Position numbers and translations under genes: made by a program
DNA from: an uncultured Faecalibacterium sp.
GTDB taxonomy: Bacteria > Bacillota > Clostridia > Oscillospirales > Ruminococcaceae
Length of the DNA: 7,004 nt
NCBI GenBank assembly: GCA_934526125.1
Contig: CAKSZU010000091.1
Span: 1-7,004, forward strand
Reading direction: 5' to 3'
Shown here: one piece after another, positions 1 through 5,666 of the stretch
How positions within the stretch are numbered: the stretch's first letter is position 1
Layout: each line of letters begins with the position of its first letter
Notes under the pieces: generated by a model
Told to the model about the DNA's origin: nothing
The model's database searches: none
Seen by the model: only the letters and a program-made list of their open reading frames with translations

Positions 1-334
1 GCGTCAGCCGCCCCAGACGCTTCGGCAAGTCGATGGCTGCGGATATGCTTGCAGCTTACTACGACCGTGGTGAAGATCAACACCGGTACATTCAGCAACG
101 ATATGACCACTTTCTCCTGCAAAGACGATGTGCTGACGCTGCTGGTGCATCTGGGCTATCTGACCTACGATAGTTCCAGCGAAACCGTGACGATTCCCAA
201 CAAGGAAGTTTCGCAGGAGTACGTCAATGCCATCAGCACAATGAACTGGAAAGGTGTCATGGATTCCGTTGACGCATCCCGCAAGCTGCTCGAAGCATTG
301 TGGGCAATGGATGCGGATGCCGTGGCTGCCGCCT
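1..334 (+). pseudogene. Remnant of AAA-ATPase-like / PD-(D/E)XK family gene
   Basis: Two pieces of one recognisable family sit here in different frames. From base 3, one frame reads VSRPRRFGKSMAADMLAAYY, the Walker A (P-loop) segment typical of the predicted AAA-ATPase (PF09820-type) proteins that carry a C-terminal PD-(D/E)XK-like domain. This frame hits TAG at 171-173. From about base 70 a second frame reads VKINTGTFSNDMTTFSCKDD and continues through LVHLGYLTYD and IPNKEVSQEYVNAIS to WAMDADAVAAA. From family knowledge that segment lies several hundred residues downstream of the P-loop. The middle of the gene is therefore missing, the join is out of frame, and the C-terminal nuclease-like domain is absent beyond about base 334. 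The second frame stays open to TGA at 529-531, but its last 65 residues look like read-through of non-coding DNA. The 5' end lies outside the window. Family assignment is from memory of its motifs. A functional protein is very unlikely. Confidence 0.75.
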
Positions 335-523
335 GCGTTGCTACACCACAACTACACCAATTTTCGGACGTTTTCTTGAAAAGGGGCCTTACAAAGCGGT
401 GTGGTGGCAGAAGAGAATATGCAGATTGGTGTAGTAGCCAATCAATAAAGACTGACCCAGCAGACGCTTTGTACTGGCCACGAAGTGATTGCCGGGTCAG
501 CCTATTGGAAAGTGAGCAAGCTC
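335..523. other. Gene-free stretch between the AAA remnant and the gntR-type gene
   Basis: I see no gene here. It should hold the promoter of the downstream regulator, but I cannot find a convincing -35/-10 pair. It contains two tandem CTACACCA boxes (341-348 and 352-359), an inverted copy (427-434), and a 7-base inverted repeat, CTGACCC at 452-458 with GGGTCAG at 494-500, close to the regulator's start. The open frame that crosses it is a continuation of the pseudogene frame and shows no family features. Confidence 0.6.
341..442. repeat. CTACACCA boxes: tandem pair plus inverted copy, possible operator
   Basis: CTACACCA occurs at 341-348 and again at 352-359 with an 11-base period. Its reverse complement TGGTGTAG lies at 427-434. 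ACTACACCAAT (351-361) and ATTGGTGTAGT (425-435) form a perfect 11-base inverted repeat. The right copy also sits inside ATTGG-N8-CCAAT (425-442). The ATTGG/CCAAT arms recall TTGG...CCAA operators of some GntR-FCD regulators (UxuR/ExuR type), but the spacing here is longer. Auto-regulation of the adjacent gene is an inference. A leftover of an element end is the alternative. Confidence 0.35.
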
Positions 524-1234
524 ATGAATGAATTTTCACACCTGAAGAACAAACTTCTGGCAGAGCAGGTCGAAGACCAGATCTACCATTATATTTTGGA
601 TACCCCCATTGAGCCGGGGGCAAAACTGCCCAACGAATTCGAGCTGGGCGAAAAGTTTGGCGTGGGGCGCAGTACCATCCGGGAAGCAGTCAAGCTGTTG
701 TCCAGCAAGGGCATCGTGGAAGTGCGGAGAGGGTCTGGCACCTATGTTGTGACCACAACAAAGGGCCTGTCTGACCCTCTGGGGCTGCGGTCCATCAAGG
801 ACAAAAATGCGCTGGCGCTGGATTTGGTCAATGTCCGTTTACTGCTTGAGCCGGGAATTGCAGAGATGGCGGCGCAGAATGCCACCGAGGAAGATATTGA
901 GCGTCTGCGTCGGCTGTGCGAGCGGGTGGAAGCAAAGATACACAGCGGCGATCGCTATATCGAGGACGATATCGCATTCCACACCTGTGTTGCGGAGAGC
1001 AGCAAGAATATGGTGGTGGAGCAGCTGATTCCCATTATTGACACAGCCGTCATGATGTTCGTGAATGTCACTCACAAAAAGCTCGTTGATGAGACCATCA
1101 TGACCCACCGGATGATCGTGGAGTCGATTGCGAACCATGACCCCATCGGTGCACGGTCTGCGATGGTGATGCATCTGAACTTCAACCGTACTTATATCAA
1201 AAAGCTCAACAACGGAGAAAACCCGGACGACTGA
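524..1234 (+). CDS. GntR family transcriptional regulator, FadR subfamily (FCD domain)
   Basis: Ligand-responsive DNA-binding regulator of 236 residues, the normal size for the FadR/FCD subfamily. The N-terminal winged helix-turn-helix spans about residues 10-76, with the GntR signature around KLPNEFELGEKFGVGRSTIR (34-53) and the wing near VEVRRGSGTYV (66-76). The C-terminal all-helical FCD domain runs from about residue 96 to 228 and keeps the Asp-His-His-His metal-site pattern of the family at D149, H153, H195 and H217, so it probably binds a metal-coordinated carboxylate ligand. I start it at ATG 524, 7 bases after GGAAAGTGAG; an in-frame ATG at 485 adds 13 residues without family features and lacks a good ribosome binding site. 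A terminator follows directly, so it forms its own transcript. Its position before a dehydratase and a GntP permease suggests it controls sugar-acid catabolism and possibly itself. Ligand unknown. Confidence 0.93.
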   Translation: MNEFSHLKNKLLAEQVEDQIYHYILDTPIEPGAKLPNEFELGEKFGVGRSTIREAVKLLSSKGIVEVRRGSGTYVVTTTKGLSDPLGLRSIKDKNALALDLVNVRLLLEPGIAEMAAQNATEEDIERLRRLCERVEAKIHSGDRYIEDDIAFHTCVAESSKNMVVEQLIPIIDTAVMMFVNVTHKKLVDETIMTHRMIVESIANHDPIGARSAMVMHLNFNRTYIKKLNNGENPDD

Positions 1235-1242
1235 GAAAATCC

Positions 1243-1285
1243 TATCCCCTGTATGGCGTGTGCTGTACAGGGGATATTCTTTTTC
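1243..1285 (+). terminator. Intrinsic terminator after the gntR-type gene
   Basis: An 11-bp perfect stem (1243-1253 with 1266-1276, TATCCCCTGTA and its complement) closes a 12-base loop. It is followed by TTCTTTTTC at 1277-1285. It starts 8 bases after the regulator's stop codon, so the regulator and the dehydratase-permease pair are separate transcription units. Confidence 0.88.
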
Positions 1286-1317
1286 GCGAAGTTGTCTGAT
1301 GACTTTGCGAGGCAAAG
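1285..1317. repeat. Overlapping palindromes downstream of the terminator
   Basis: CGCGAAGT (1285-1292) pairs with ACTTTGCG (1302-1309) with one G-T wobble around TGTCTGATG. The right arm also begins a second perfect hairpin, CTTTGC (1303-1308) with GCAAAG (1312-1317). The two cannot form together. The centre carries TTGTC, which recurs inverted as GACAA at the -35 region (1427-1431). It may be a distal operator or just secondary structure. Confidence 0.3.
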
Positions 1318-1432
1318 CGGGAAGAAATAAATTCAAAAAGGCGTTTTGATGGTGAGATTCCCATAAAATTGGGCGATATGCTTGATGTATCCTAGATTTT
1401 TTGAACAGAAAGTGGGAAGCGTCTGCGACAAC

Positions 1433-1461
1433 TTGAAAAGAAACGTCTGAGGAATTACAAT
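1433..1461 (+). promoter_or_regulatory. Sigma-A-type promoter of the dehydratase-permease operon
   Basis: TTGAAA at 1433-1438 (5 of 6 match to the -35 consensus) and TACAAT at 1456-1461 (5 of 6 match to -10) are separated by exactly 17 bases. Transcription would start near 1468, leaving a leader of about 50 bases before the ATG at 1522. It lies downstream of the regulator's terminator and in front of the dehydratase, where an independent promoter is needed. Confidence 0.75.
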
Positions 1462-1473
1462 AAAGCCATAAGA

Positions 1474-1482
1474 TGTCCGACA
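1474..1482. promoter_or_regulatory. Candidate operator TGTCCGACA just after the transcription start
   Basis: TGTC-C-GACA is a perfect 9-base palindrome about 13 bases downstream of the -10 box. A related GACAA half-site (1427-1431, within GCGACAACTT) abuts the -35 box, and TTGTC at 1292-1296 is its inverted partner further upstream. GntR-FCD regulators commonly bind short palindromes in this size range, and a site here would block transcription. Assignment to the neighbouring regulator is an inference. Confidence 0.45.
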
Positions 1483-1508
1483 GAAAAAGGACAGCAGAGA
1501 GAACTTTT

Positions 1509-1513
1509 GGAGG
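1509..1513 (+). promoter_or_regulatory. Ribosome binding site GGAGG fixing the dehydratase start
   Basis: GGAGG ends 8 bases before ATG 1522. A TTG at 1507 would open the frame five codons earlier but overlaps this site and has none of its own, so ATG 1522 is the start. Confidence 0.85.
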
Positions 1514-1521
1514 TAAGAAAT

Positions 1522-3309
1522 ATGGAATTGCGTTCGCAGGAAGTCCGCACACTGGCACCCGAAAATGACCCGCTGAAAATGGGTATGGGCTGGAAGATCG
1601 ATGATCTTGCAAAGCCTCAGATCATGGTGGAGAGTACTTATGGCGACAGCCACCCCGGAAGCGCCCATCTGAATCAGTTCGTGGAGGAAGCGGTCCGGGC
1701 AGTCAACGAAAACGGCGGCAAGGCAGCCCGCTACTTTGCAACGGATATGTGCGATGGCATTGCGCAGGGACATGACGGCATCAACTATTCGCTGCCCCAC
1801 CGGGAGGCCATCGTGAATCTGGTGGAAGCGCAGGCCAACGCCAGCGTGTACGACGGCGGCATGTTCATCGCCAGCTGCGACAAGTCCGTTCCCGCTATGC
1901 TGATGAGCATTGGCCGCTTGAAAGAGATGAGCGCTATCGTCGTGACGGGCGGCGTCATGGAAGCGCACACTCTGCCGAAAGAGTATGTGGTCAATGACCC
2001 GGCCTGCGCCATCAACGAACTGCTGACGCTGGAGCAGATCGGCAAGTTTGACGCATGGGAAAAGACCGGTGTTATCCCCAACAGCCAGCTGGATTACTAC
2101 AAGCACAATGCTTGCCCCAGCTGTGGTGCCTGCTCCTTCATGGGCACCGCATCCACCATGCAGATCATGGCAGAGGCTCTTGGCCTGATGCTCCCCGGTA
2201 CGGCACTGATGCCTGCGACCGCTCCGGAGCTGAAGCAGGCTGCCTATGACGCGGGCAAGCAGCTGATGGAGCTGGTGCGCAGGGGCATCAAGGCAAAGGA
2301 CATCGTGACGAAGGAGAGCTTTGAGAATGCCATCATGGTCCATGCGGCAATCTCCGGCTCGACCAACGCCACCATGCACCTGCCTGCCATTGCCCACGAG
2401 TTCGGCATTGAGATCGATGCCGACACCTTTGACCGGATGCACCGTGGCGCACATTACCTGCTGAACATCCGCCCCTCCGGCGATTGGCCCGCACAATATT
2501 TCTACTATGCCGGCGGTGTGCCCCGTGTGATGGAGGAGATCAAGTCCATGCTCCATCTGGATGTGATGACCGTTACCGGAAAGACGCTGGGCGAGAATCT
2601 GGAGGAGCTGAAGAAAAATGGCTTCTATCAGCACTGCGATGCGATTCTGGCCGAAAAGACCGCAGGTTTTGCCCGTCCGGTCAGCCGGGAGGACATCATC
2701 CACAGCTTCGACAACGCCAAGGGCACAGATGGCAGCATTGCCATCCTGAAGGGCAACCTTGCCCCCGAAGGCTGCGTCATCAAGCATACTGCCTGCCCGA
2801 AGAATATGTTCAGGGCGACCCTCCGTGCAAAGCCCTTTGACAGCGAGGAGGCGTGCATCTCTGCCGTGCTGAACAAGCAGGTACACCCCGGCGATGCAAT
2901 TTTTATTCGCTATGAAGGCCCTCGCGGCAGCGGTATGCCGGAGATGTTCTATACCGGTGAGGCCATCTGCGCAGACCCGGAGCTGGCATCCAGCGTGGCA
3001 CTCATCACGGACGGCCGCTTCTCCGGCGCAAGCCGCGGCCCGGTCATCGGTCATGTCAGCCCGGAAGCCGCAGTCGGCGGACCGATTGCTCTGGTGGAAG
3101 AGGGCGACCTCATCCAGATCGATGTGCCGAATCGTCTGCTGGCCATCGTGGGCGTGAGCGGCGAAGCCAAGACCCCGGAAGAAATGGAAAAGATTCTTGC
3201 AGACCGCCGCGCCAAGTGGCAGCCGAAAGAGCCGAAGTATAAGAGCGGTCTGCTGAAGCTCTATTCTCAGCACGCTGTCAGCCCGATGAAGGGCGCATAC
3301 ATGGAGTAA
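1522..3309 (+). CDS. IlvD/Edd family dehydratase, probably acting on a sugar acid
   Basis: Cytoplasmic iron-sulfur dehydratase of 595 residues, a usual length for the family. These enzymes remove water from a 2,3-dihydroxy acid to give a 2-keto-3-deoxy acid: dihydroxy-acid dehydratase (IlvD, branched-chain amino acids), 6-phosphogluconate dehydratase (Edd) and sugar-acid (gluconate, arabonate, xylonate) dehydratases. Visible family blocks are MCDGIAQGHDGINYSLPHRE (76-94 region), CDK at 119-121, CPSCGAC at 198-204 followed by MGTASTM, SGSTNATMHLPAIAHEFG (278-295) and the C-terminal DGRFSGASRGPVIGHVSPEA (498-516 region). C119 and C204 match the conserved cluster cysteines; C77, C198 and C201 are further candidates. 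The CDG in the first block is shared with Edd rather than typical IlvD. First gene of an operon with a GntP permease 99 bases downstream and beside a GntR-FCD regulator, so I favour a sugar-acid substrate. A database may call it ilvD. Exact substrate unproven. Confidence 0.92.
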   Translation: MELRSQEVRTLAPENDPLKMGMGWKIDDLAKPQIMVESTYGDSHPGSAHLNQFVEEAVRAVNENGGKAARYFATDMCDGIAQGHDGINYSLPHREAIVNLVEAQANASVYDGGMFIASCDKSVPAMLMSIGRLKEMSAIVVTGGVMEAHTLPKEYVVNDPACAINELLTLEQIGKFDAWEKTGVIPNSQLDYYKHNACPSCGACSFMGTASTMQIMAEALGLMLPGTALMPATAPELKQAAYDAGKQLMELVRRGIKAKDIVTKESFENAIMVHAAISGSTNATMHLPAIAHEFGIEIDADTFDRMHRGAHYLLNIRPSGDWPAQYFYYAGGVPRVMEEIKSMLHLDVMTVTGKTLGENLEELKKNGFYQHCDAILAEKTAGFARPVSREDIIHSFDNAKGTDGSIAILKGNLAPEGCVIKHTACPKNMFRATLRAKPFDSEEACISAVLNKQVHPGDAIFIRYEGPRGSGMPEMFYTGEAICADPELASSVALITDGRFSGASRGPVIGHVSPEAAVGGPIALVEEGDLIQIDVPNRLLAIVGVSGEAKTPEEMEKILADRRAKWQPKEPKYKSGLLKLYSQHAVSPMKGAYME

Positions 3310-3396
3310 AAAGCTCCGACAAATCAAAAAGAAAATCAACTGTACAGCGTTATTCTGCTGGACGGCTTGGGAAAGTGTACCCAAAAAATCAAAAAC

Positions 3397-3401
3397 GGAG
3401 G
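3397..3401 (+). promoter_or_regulatory. Ribosome binding site GGAGG fixing the permease start
   Basis: GGAGG ends 7 bases before ATG 3409. An in-frame TTG at 3367 would add 14 hydrophilic residues encoded by the intergenic region and has no such site. Confidence 0.85.
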
Positions 3402-3408
3402 AATAATT

Positions 3409-4764
3409 ATGACTGCTGTTGCGACTCCCGATGCGGCAAGGCTTGTGATTGCCGCAGTCATCGGACTGATCCTGTTATTGGTCCTTATCATCAAGTTCAA
3501 AGTACAGGCAATGATCTCCATTCTGGTTGGAGCGGTCGCCATTGGTCTGATGGCTGGTATGTCTCTTTCGGACATTGTCAGCTCCGTCAATGAAGGCATC
3601 GGAAACACTCTGAAGGGGATTGCACTTCTGGTTGGTCTTGGCTCCATGTTCGGTGCGATTCTGGAAGAATCGGGCGGCGCACAGACGCTGGCCGTCACGA
3701 TGGTTCGGAAATTCGGTGACCAGAAAGCGGCATGGGCGCTGGGCATCACGGGTCTGGTCATTGCAATGCCGGTCTTTTTCGATGCAGGTCTGATCATCCT
3801 GATCCCGCTGGCCTTCTCGCTGGCAAAGCGCACCAAACGTTCTGTACTGTACTACGTCATTCCACTGCTGGCTGGTCTGGCAGTCGGTCACGCGTTCATT
3901 CCTCCTACACCGGGCCCCGTGCTGGTGGCTGCGATGCTGGGTGTTGATCTCGGCTGGGTCATTCTCATCGGCATTTTCTGCGGTATCTTTGCAATGATCG
4001 TTGCTGGTCCGATCTGGGGCGGCATCTGCGGCAAAAAGTACATGATCGAAGTCCCCGAACATGTGGCACAGCAGCCTGACATTGACGAGAGCAAACTGCC
4101 GAAGTTCGGCACCATCGTGGGCATCATCCTGATTCCTCTGGTACTCATCATTGCAAACTCCGTGGCAAAGGTCGTGCCTGCCCTGTCTGGCATCCAGCCA
4201 GTTCTGGGGTTCCTTGGTGAGCCTTTTGTCGCTTTGACCATTGCAGTGATCGCGGCGATGTTCCTGCTGGGTTACCGGCACGGTTATTCCAACGAGCAGC
4301 TCGAAAAGATCATGACCAAATCCCTTGAGCCGACTGGTATGATCCTGCTGGTCACTGCCTGCGGCGGTGTACTCCGCTATATGCTTCAGAACTCCGGTCT
4401 GGGCGATGTGATCGGCAATGCTGTGGCATCCGCAAGTCTGCCTCTGGTTCTGGTAGCCTTTATCGTGGCGGCACTGGTCCGCATTTCGGTCGGTTCTTCC
4501 ACGGTCGCTATGACGATGGCAGCAGGCATCATTTCTGCAATGCCCGGCATCGGTGAACTCAGCCCTCTGTATTTGGCCTGTGTCACCGCTGCGATTGCAG
4601 GCGGCTCCACCGTCTGTTCTCACTTCAATGATTCCGGCTTCTGGCTGGTCAAGAGCCTTGTGGGAATGGATGAAAAGACCACCCTCAAGACGTGGACCAT
4701 TATGGAAACGCTGGTTGGCGGTGTGGGCTTCCTTGTGGCGCTGATCATCTCCTTCTTCGCGTAA
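3409..4764 (+). CDS. GntP family permease (gluconate/sugar-acid:H+ symporter)
   Basis: Inner-membrane permease of 451 residues, matching the GntP family (about 440 residues). It should import gluconate or a related hydroxy acid with protons. Hydrophobic segments suggest 12-14 membrane spans: roughly residues 12-29, 35-53, 68-85, 108-138, 146-163, 168-202, 234-252, 272-288, 308-322, 343-360, 364-380, 385-402 and 433-450. Family motifs include FFDAGLIILIPLAF (123-136), IPPTPGPVLVAAMLGVDLGW (164-183), RISVGSSTVAMTMAAG (358-373) and GGSTVCSHFNDSGFWLVKSL (398-417); the last is close to diagnostic for GntP proteins. It is the second gene after the dehydratase with no terminator in the 99-base gap, so the two are probably co-transcribed. 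The gap holds TCCGACA (3315-3321), a partial match to the operator candidate upstream. The substrate cannot be read from sequence alone; gluconate, galactonate or glycerate-type acids are all possible for this family. Confidence 0.93.
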   Translation: MTAVATPDAARLVIAAVIGLILLLVLIIKFKVQAMISILVGAVAIGLMAGMSLSDIVSSVNEGIGNTLKGIALLVGLGSMFGAILEESGGAQTLAVTMVRKFGDQKAAWALGITGLVIAMPVFFDAGLIILIPLAFSLAKRTKRSVLYYVIPLLAGLAVGHAFIPPTPGPVLVAAMLGVDLGWVILIGIFCGIFAMIVAGPIWGGICGKKYMIEVPEHVAQQPDIDESKLPKFGTIVGIILIPLVLIIANSVAKVVPALSGIQPVLGFLGEPFVALTIAVIAAMFLLGYRHGYSNEQLEKIMTKSLEPTGMILLVTACGGVLRYMLQNSGLGDVIGNAVASASLPLVLVAFIVAALVRISVGSSTVAMTMAAGIISAMPGIGELSPLYLACVTAAIAGGSTVCSHFNDSGFWLVKSLVGMDEKTTLKTWTIMETLVGGVGFLVALIISFFA

Positions 4765-4765
4765 G

Positions 4766-4799
4766 CGGATGCCTGACCCTGCACAGAGGGTATCCGTTT
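4766..4799 (+). terminator. Weak hairpin directly after the permease gene
   Basis: CGGATGCCT (4766-4774) pairs with GGGTATCCG (4788-4796) with two G-T wobbles, followed by only TTT. An inner alternative, ACCCT with AGGGT (4776-4780 / 4787-4791), competes with it. It begins two bases after the stop codon. The poor T tract makes it a weak terminator or an mRNA 3'-end stabiliser. Confidence 0.35.
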
Positions 4800-4839
4800 C
4801 AAAGTTCTCCAACTCCTTATCATTTACCTCCTTGGGATG

Positions 4840-4880
4840 GCCGCTCCGGTTTATGCTTTGCCTGGAGCGGCTGTTTCCGT
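4840..4880 (+). terminator. Second hairpin with short T-rich tail
   Basis: GCCGCTCCGG (4840-4849) pairs with CTGGAGCGGC (4862-4871), 10 bp with one wobble, around a 12-base loop. TGTTTCCGT follows. The stem is strong but the T tract is interrupted, so this is a moderate candidate. Confidence 0.5.
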
Positions 4881-4904
4881 TCCGTCAGAAGAAAATTCTT
4901 GTCA

Positions 4905-4938
4905 AGAGGGTTGGCACCGTCCAGCCCTCTGTCTTTTT
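4905..4938 (+). terminator. Strong intrinsic terminator at the end of the sugar-acid locus
   Basis: AGAGGGTTGG (4905-4914) pairs with CCAGCCCTCT (4921-4930), 10 bp with one G-T wobble and a CACCGT loop. GTCTTTTT follows at 4931-4938. This is the best of three hairpins downstream of the permease and marks the end of transcription before the prophage piece. Confidence 0.82.
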
Positions 4939-4991
4939 ACGAAAGTTTTTGATTTGTTTTCCTGTGCTCTGCTGAAAGCGGTATGTTTTGA

Positions 4992-5666
4992 AAAGTCCGT
5001 ATTTACGCAGCGAAGCAGCTGGAACAGCTTAACGCCCGGGATATCGAATACAACGGCCAGAAATACACCCGGTACGAGATCAGCCAGATGCAGCGGGCCA
5101 AAGAGCGCACCGTGCGCAAGTACAAGCGCCGGTATCTGGCCGAGGATGCCGCCGGGGCCGACACCACCGCCAGCGCGGTGAAGCTCCGGCAGGCCCGTCA
5201 GGAGCTGACTGACTTTATCAGCGCCACCGGCGGCAGAGTGGACAGTGCCCGCACCAGTGTTGCAGGGTTTGGCCGGAGTGCAAGCAGTAAGGCCAGCTTC
5301 CTTGCCCGCAAACAAGAGCGTTTCGATGCAGCCAATACAGAGTTGCAGCAGATGCGGGAGGCTGGTATAATTAAATCGACTGGAAAACTCATTGAGTCCC
5401 CTCCCGCACCCAATGAGTTGATTGTCATCCGTGACCACGTTTTCCAGCGCATGATAGAAAGAAATATGACCTTAGCTGATTGCGATAAAATTATCGAATC
5501 CTCTAAAGTCGCTCTTTCACAATGGAATGGTGGGCAAACAGTTTATTATTCAGAGCAGGGCTTTGTTGCTGTTCGTGCAAATGGTGTTATTTCTACTTTA
5601 GGCCCATTAGATGAGGGCGGCGAAAAATTGATGGAGGTGGTAAAGAAGCATGGAATTCCGCATTAG
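4992..5666 (+). CDS. 5'-truncated phage minor capsid protein with C-terminal toxin-like domain
   Basis: The frame opens after TGA at 4989-4991 and runs to TAG 5664-5666 (224 residues). The first half (to about residue 106) looks like the C-terminal part of a phage minor capsid (PF06152-type) protein: IYAAKQLEQLNARDIEYNGQ at 4-23, then KYTRYEISQMQRAKERTVRK (24-43), a basic stretch, and RVDSARTSVAGFGRSASSKA (82-101). In intact members several hundred residues precede this, so the 5' part has been lost here; it is not a window-edge effect. The first ATG in frame is 5088 (192 residues), with no clear ribosome binding site, so production of protein is uncertain. From about residue 130 the sequence changes to a compact domain, described separately. 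Downstream come a 17-base overlap with a small Cys-rich gene, then scaffold and capsid genes, in usual head-module order. It may be a dead remnant or a translated fragment. Confidence 0.75.
   Translation, partial: KVRIYAAKQLEQLNARDIEYNGQKYTRYEISQMQRAKERTVRKYKRRYLAEDAAGADTTASAVKLRQARQELTDFISATGGRVDSARTSVAGFGRSASSKASFLARKQERFDAANTELQQMREAGIIKSTGKLIESPPAPNELIVIRDHVFQRMIERNMTLADCDKIIESSKVALSQWNGGQTVYYSEQGFVAVRANGVISTLGPLDEGGEKLMEVVKKHGIPH
5406..5663 (+). other. C-terminal BECR-like nuclease toxin domain of the minor capsid ORF
   Basis: The last 86 codons form a short alpha-beta-like unit. A helix with RDHVFQRMIERN supplies H149, R153, E156 and R157 (numbered from base 4992), then LADCDKIIESSKVALSQW, a strand TVYYSEQGFVAVRA, a turn with NGVISTLG (T202) and a final helix. 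This order (His/Arg/Glu helix, two or three strands, a Thr near the end) resembles the Barnase-EndoU-ColicinE5/D-RelE (BECR) RNase domains often attached to phage head proteins. By hand count GC falls from about 68% at 5101-5280 to about 42% at 5461-5640, which fits a swapped-in module. Nuclease activity is inferred from the pattern only. Confidence 0.5.

Noticed and set aside
485..523. Upstream ATG start for the regulator
   Set aside because: The extra 13 residues lack family features, and ATG 524 has a better-placed purine-rich ribosome binding site.
335..531. C-terminal 65 residues of the frame crossing the spacer before the regulator
   Set aside because: Family similarity stops near 334 and the rest reads as random translation; it is not treated as part of a gene.
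1411..1432. Possible CcpA cre site (TGGGAAGCGTCTGCG) upstream of the operon promoter
   Set aside because: It has one extra base between TG and AA compared with the cre consensus, so the fit is poor.
839..1612. 257-codon minus-strand frame covering the regulator and the promoter region
   Set aside because: It spans a terminator and a promoter of plus-strand genes and has no motif.
1333..3384. 683-codon open frame on the minus strand opposite the dehydratase
   Set aside because: It mirrors the codon pattern of the well-supported plus-strand dehydratase, has no recognisable family motif and no ribosome binding site; long antisense frames are common in GC-rich genes.
3475..4812. 445-codon minus-strand frame opposite the permease
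   Set aside because: A hydrophilic His/Gln/Asp-rich shadow of a membrane protein gene, with no family features.
4769..5181. Overlapping plus-strand frames between the permease and the minor capsid gene (4769, 4837)
   Set aside because: They cross terminator hairpins, lack ribosome binding sites and do not resemble known proteins.
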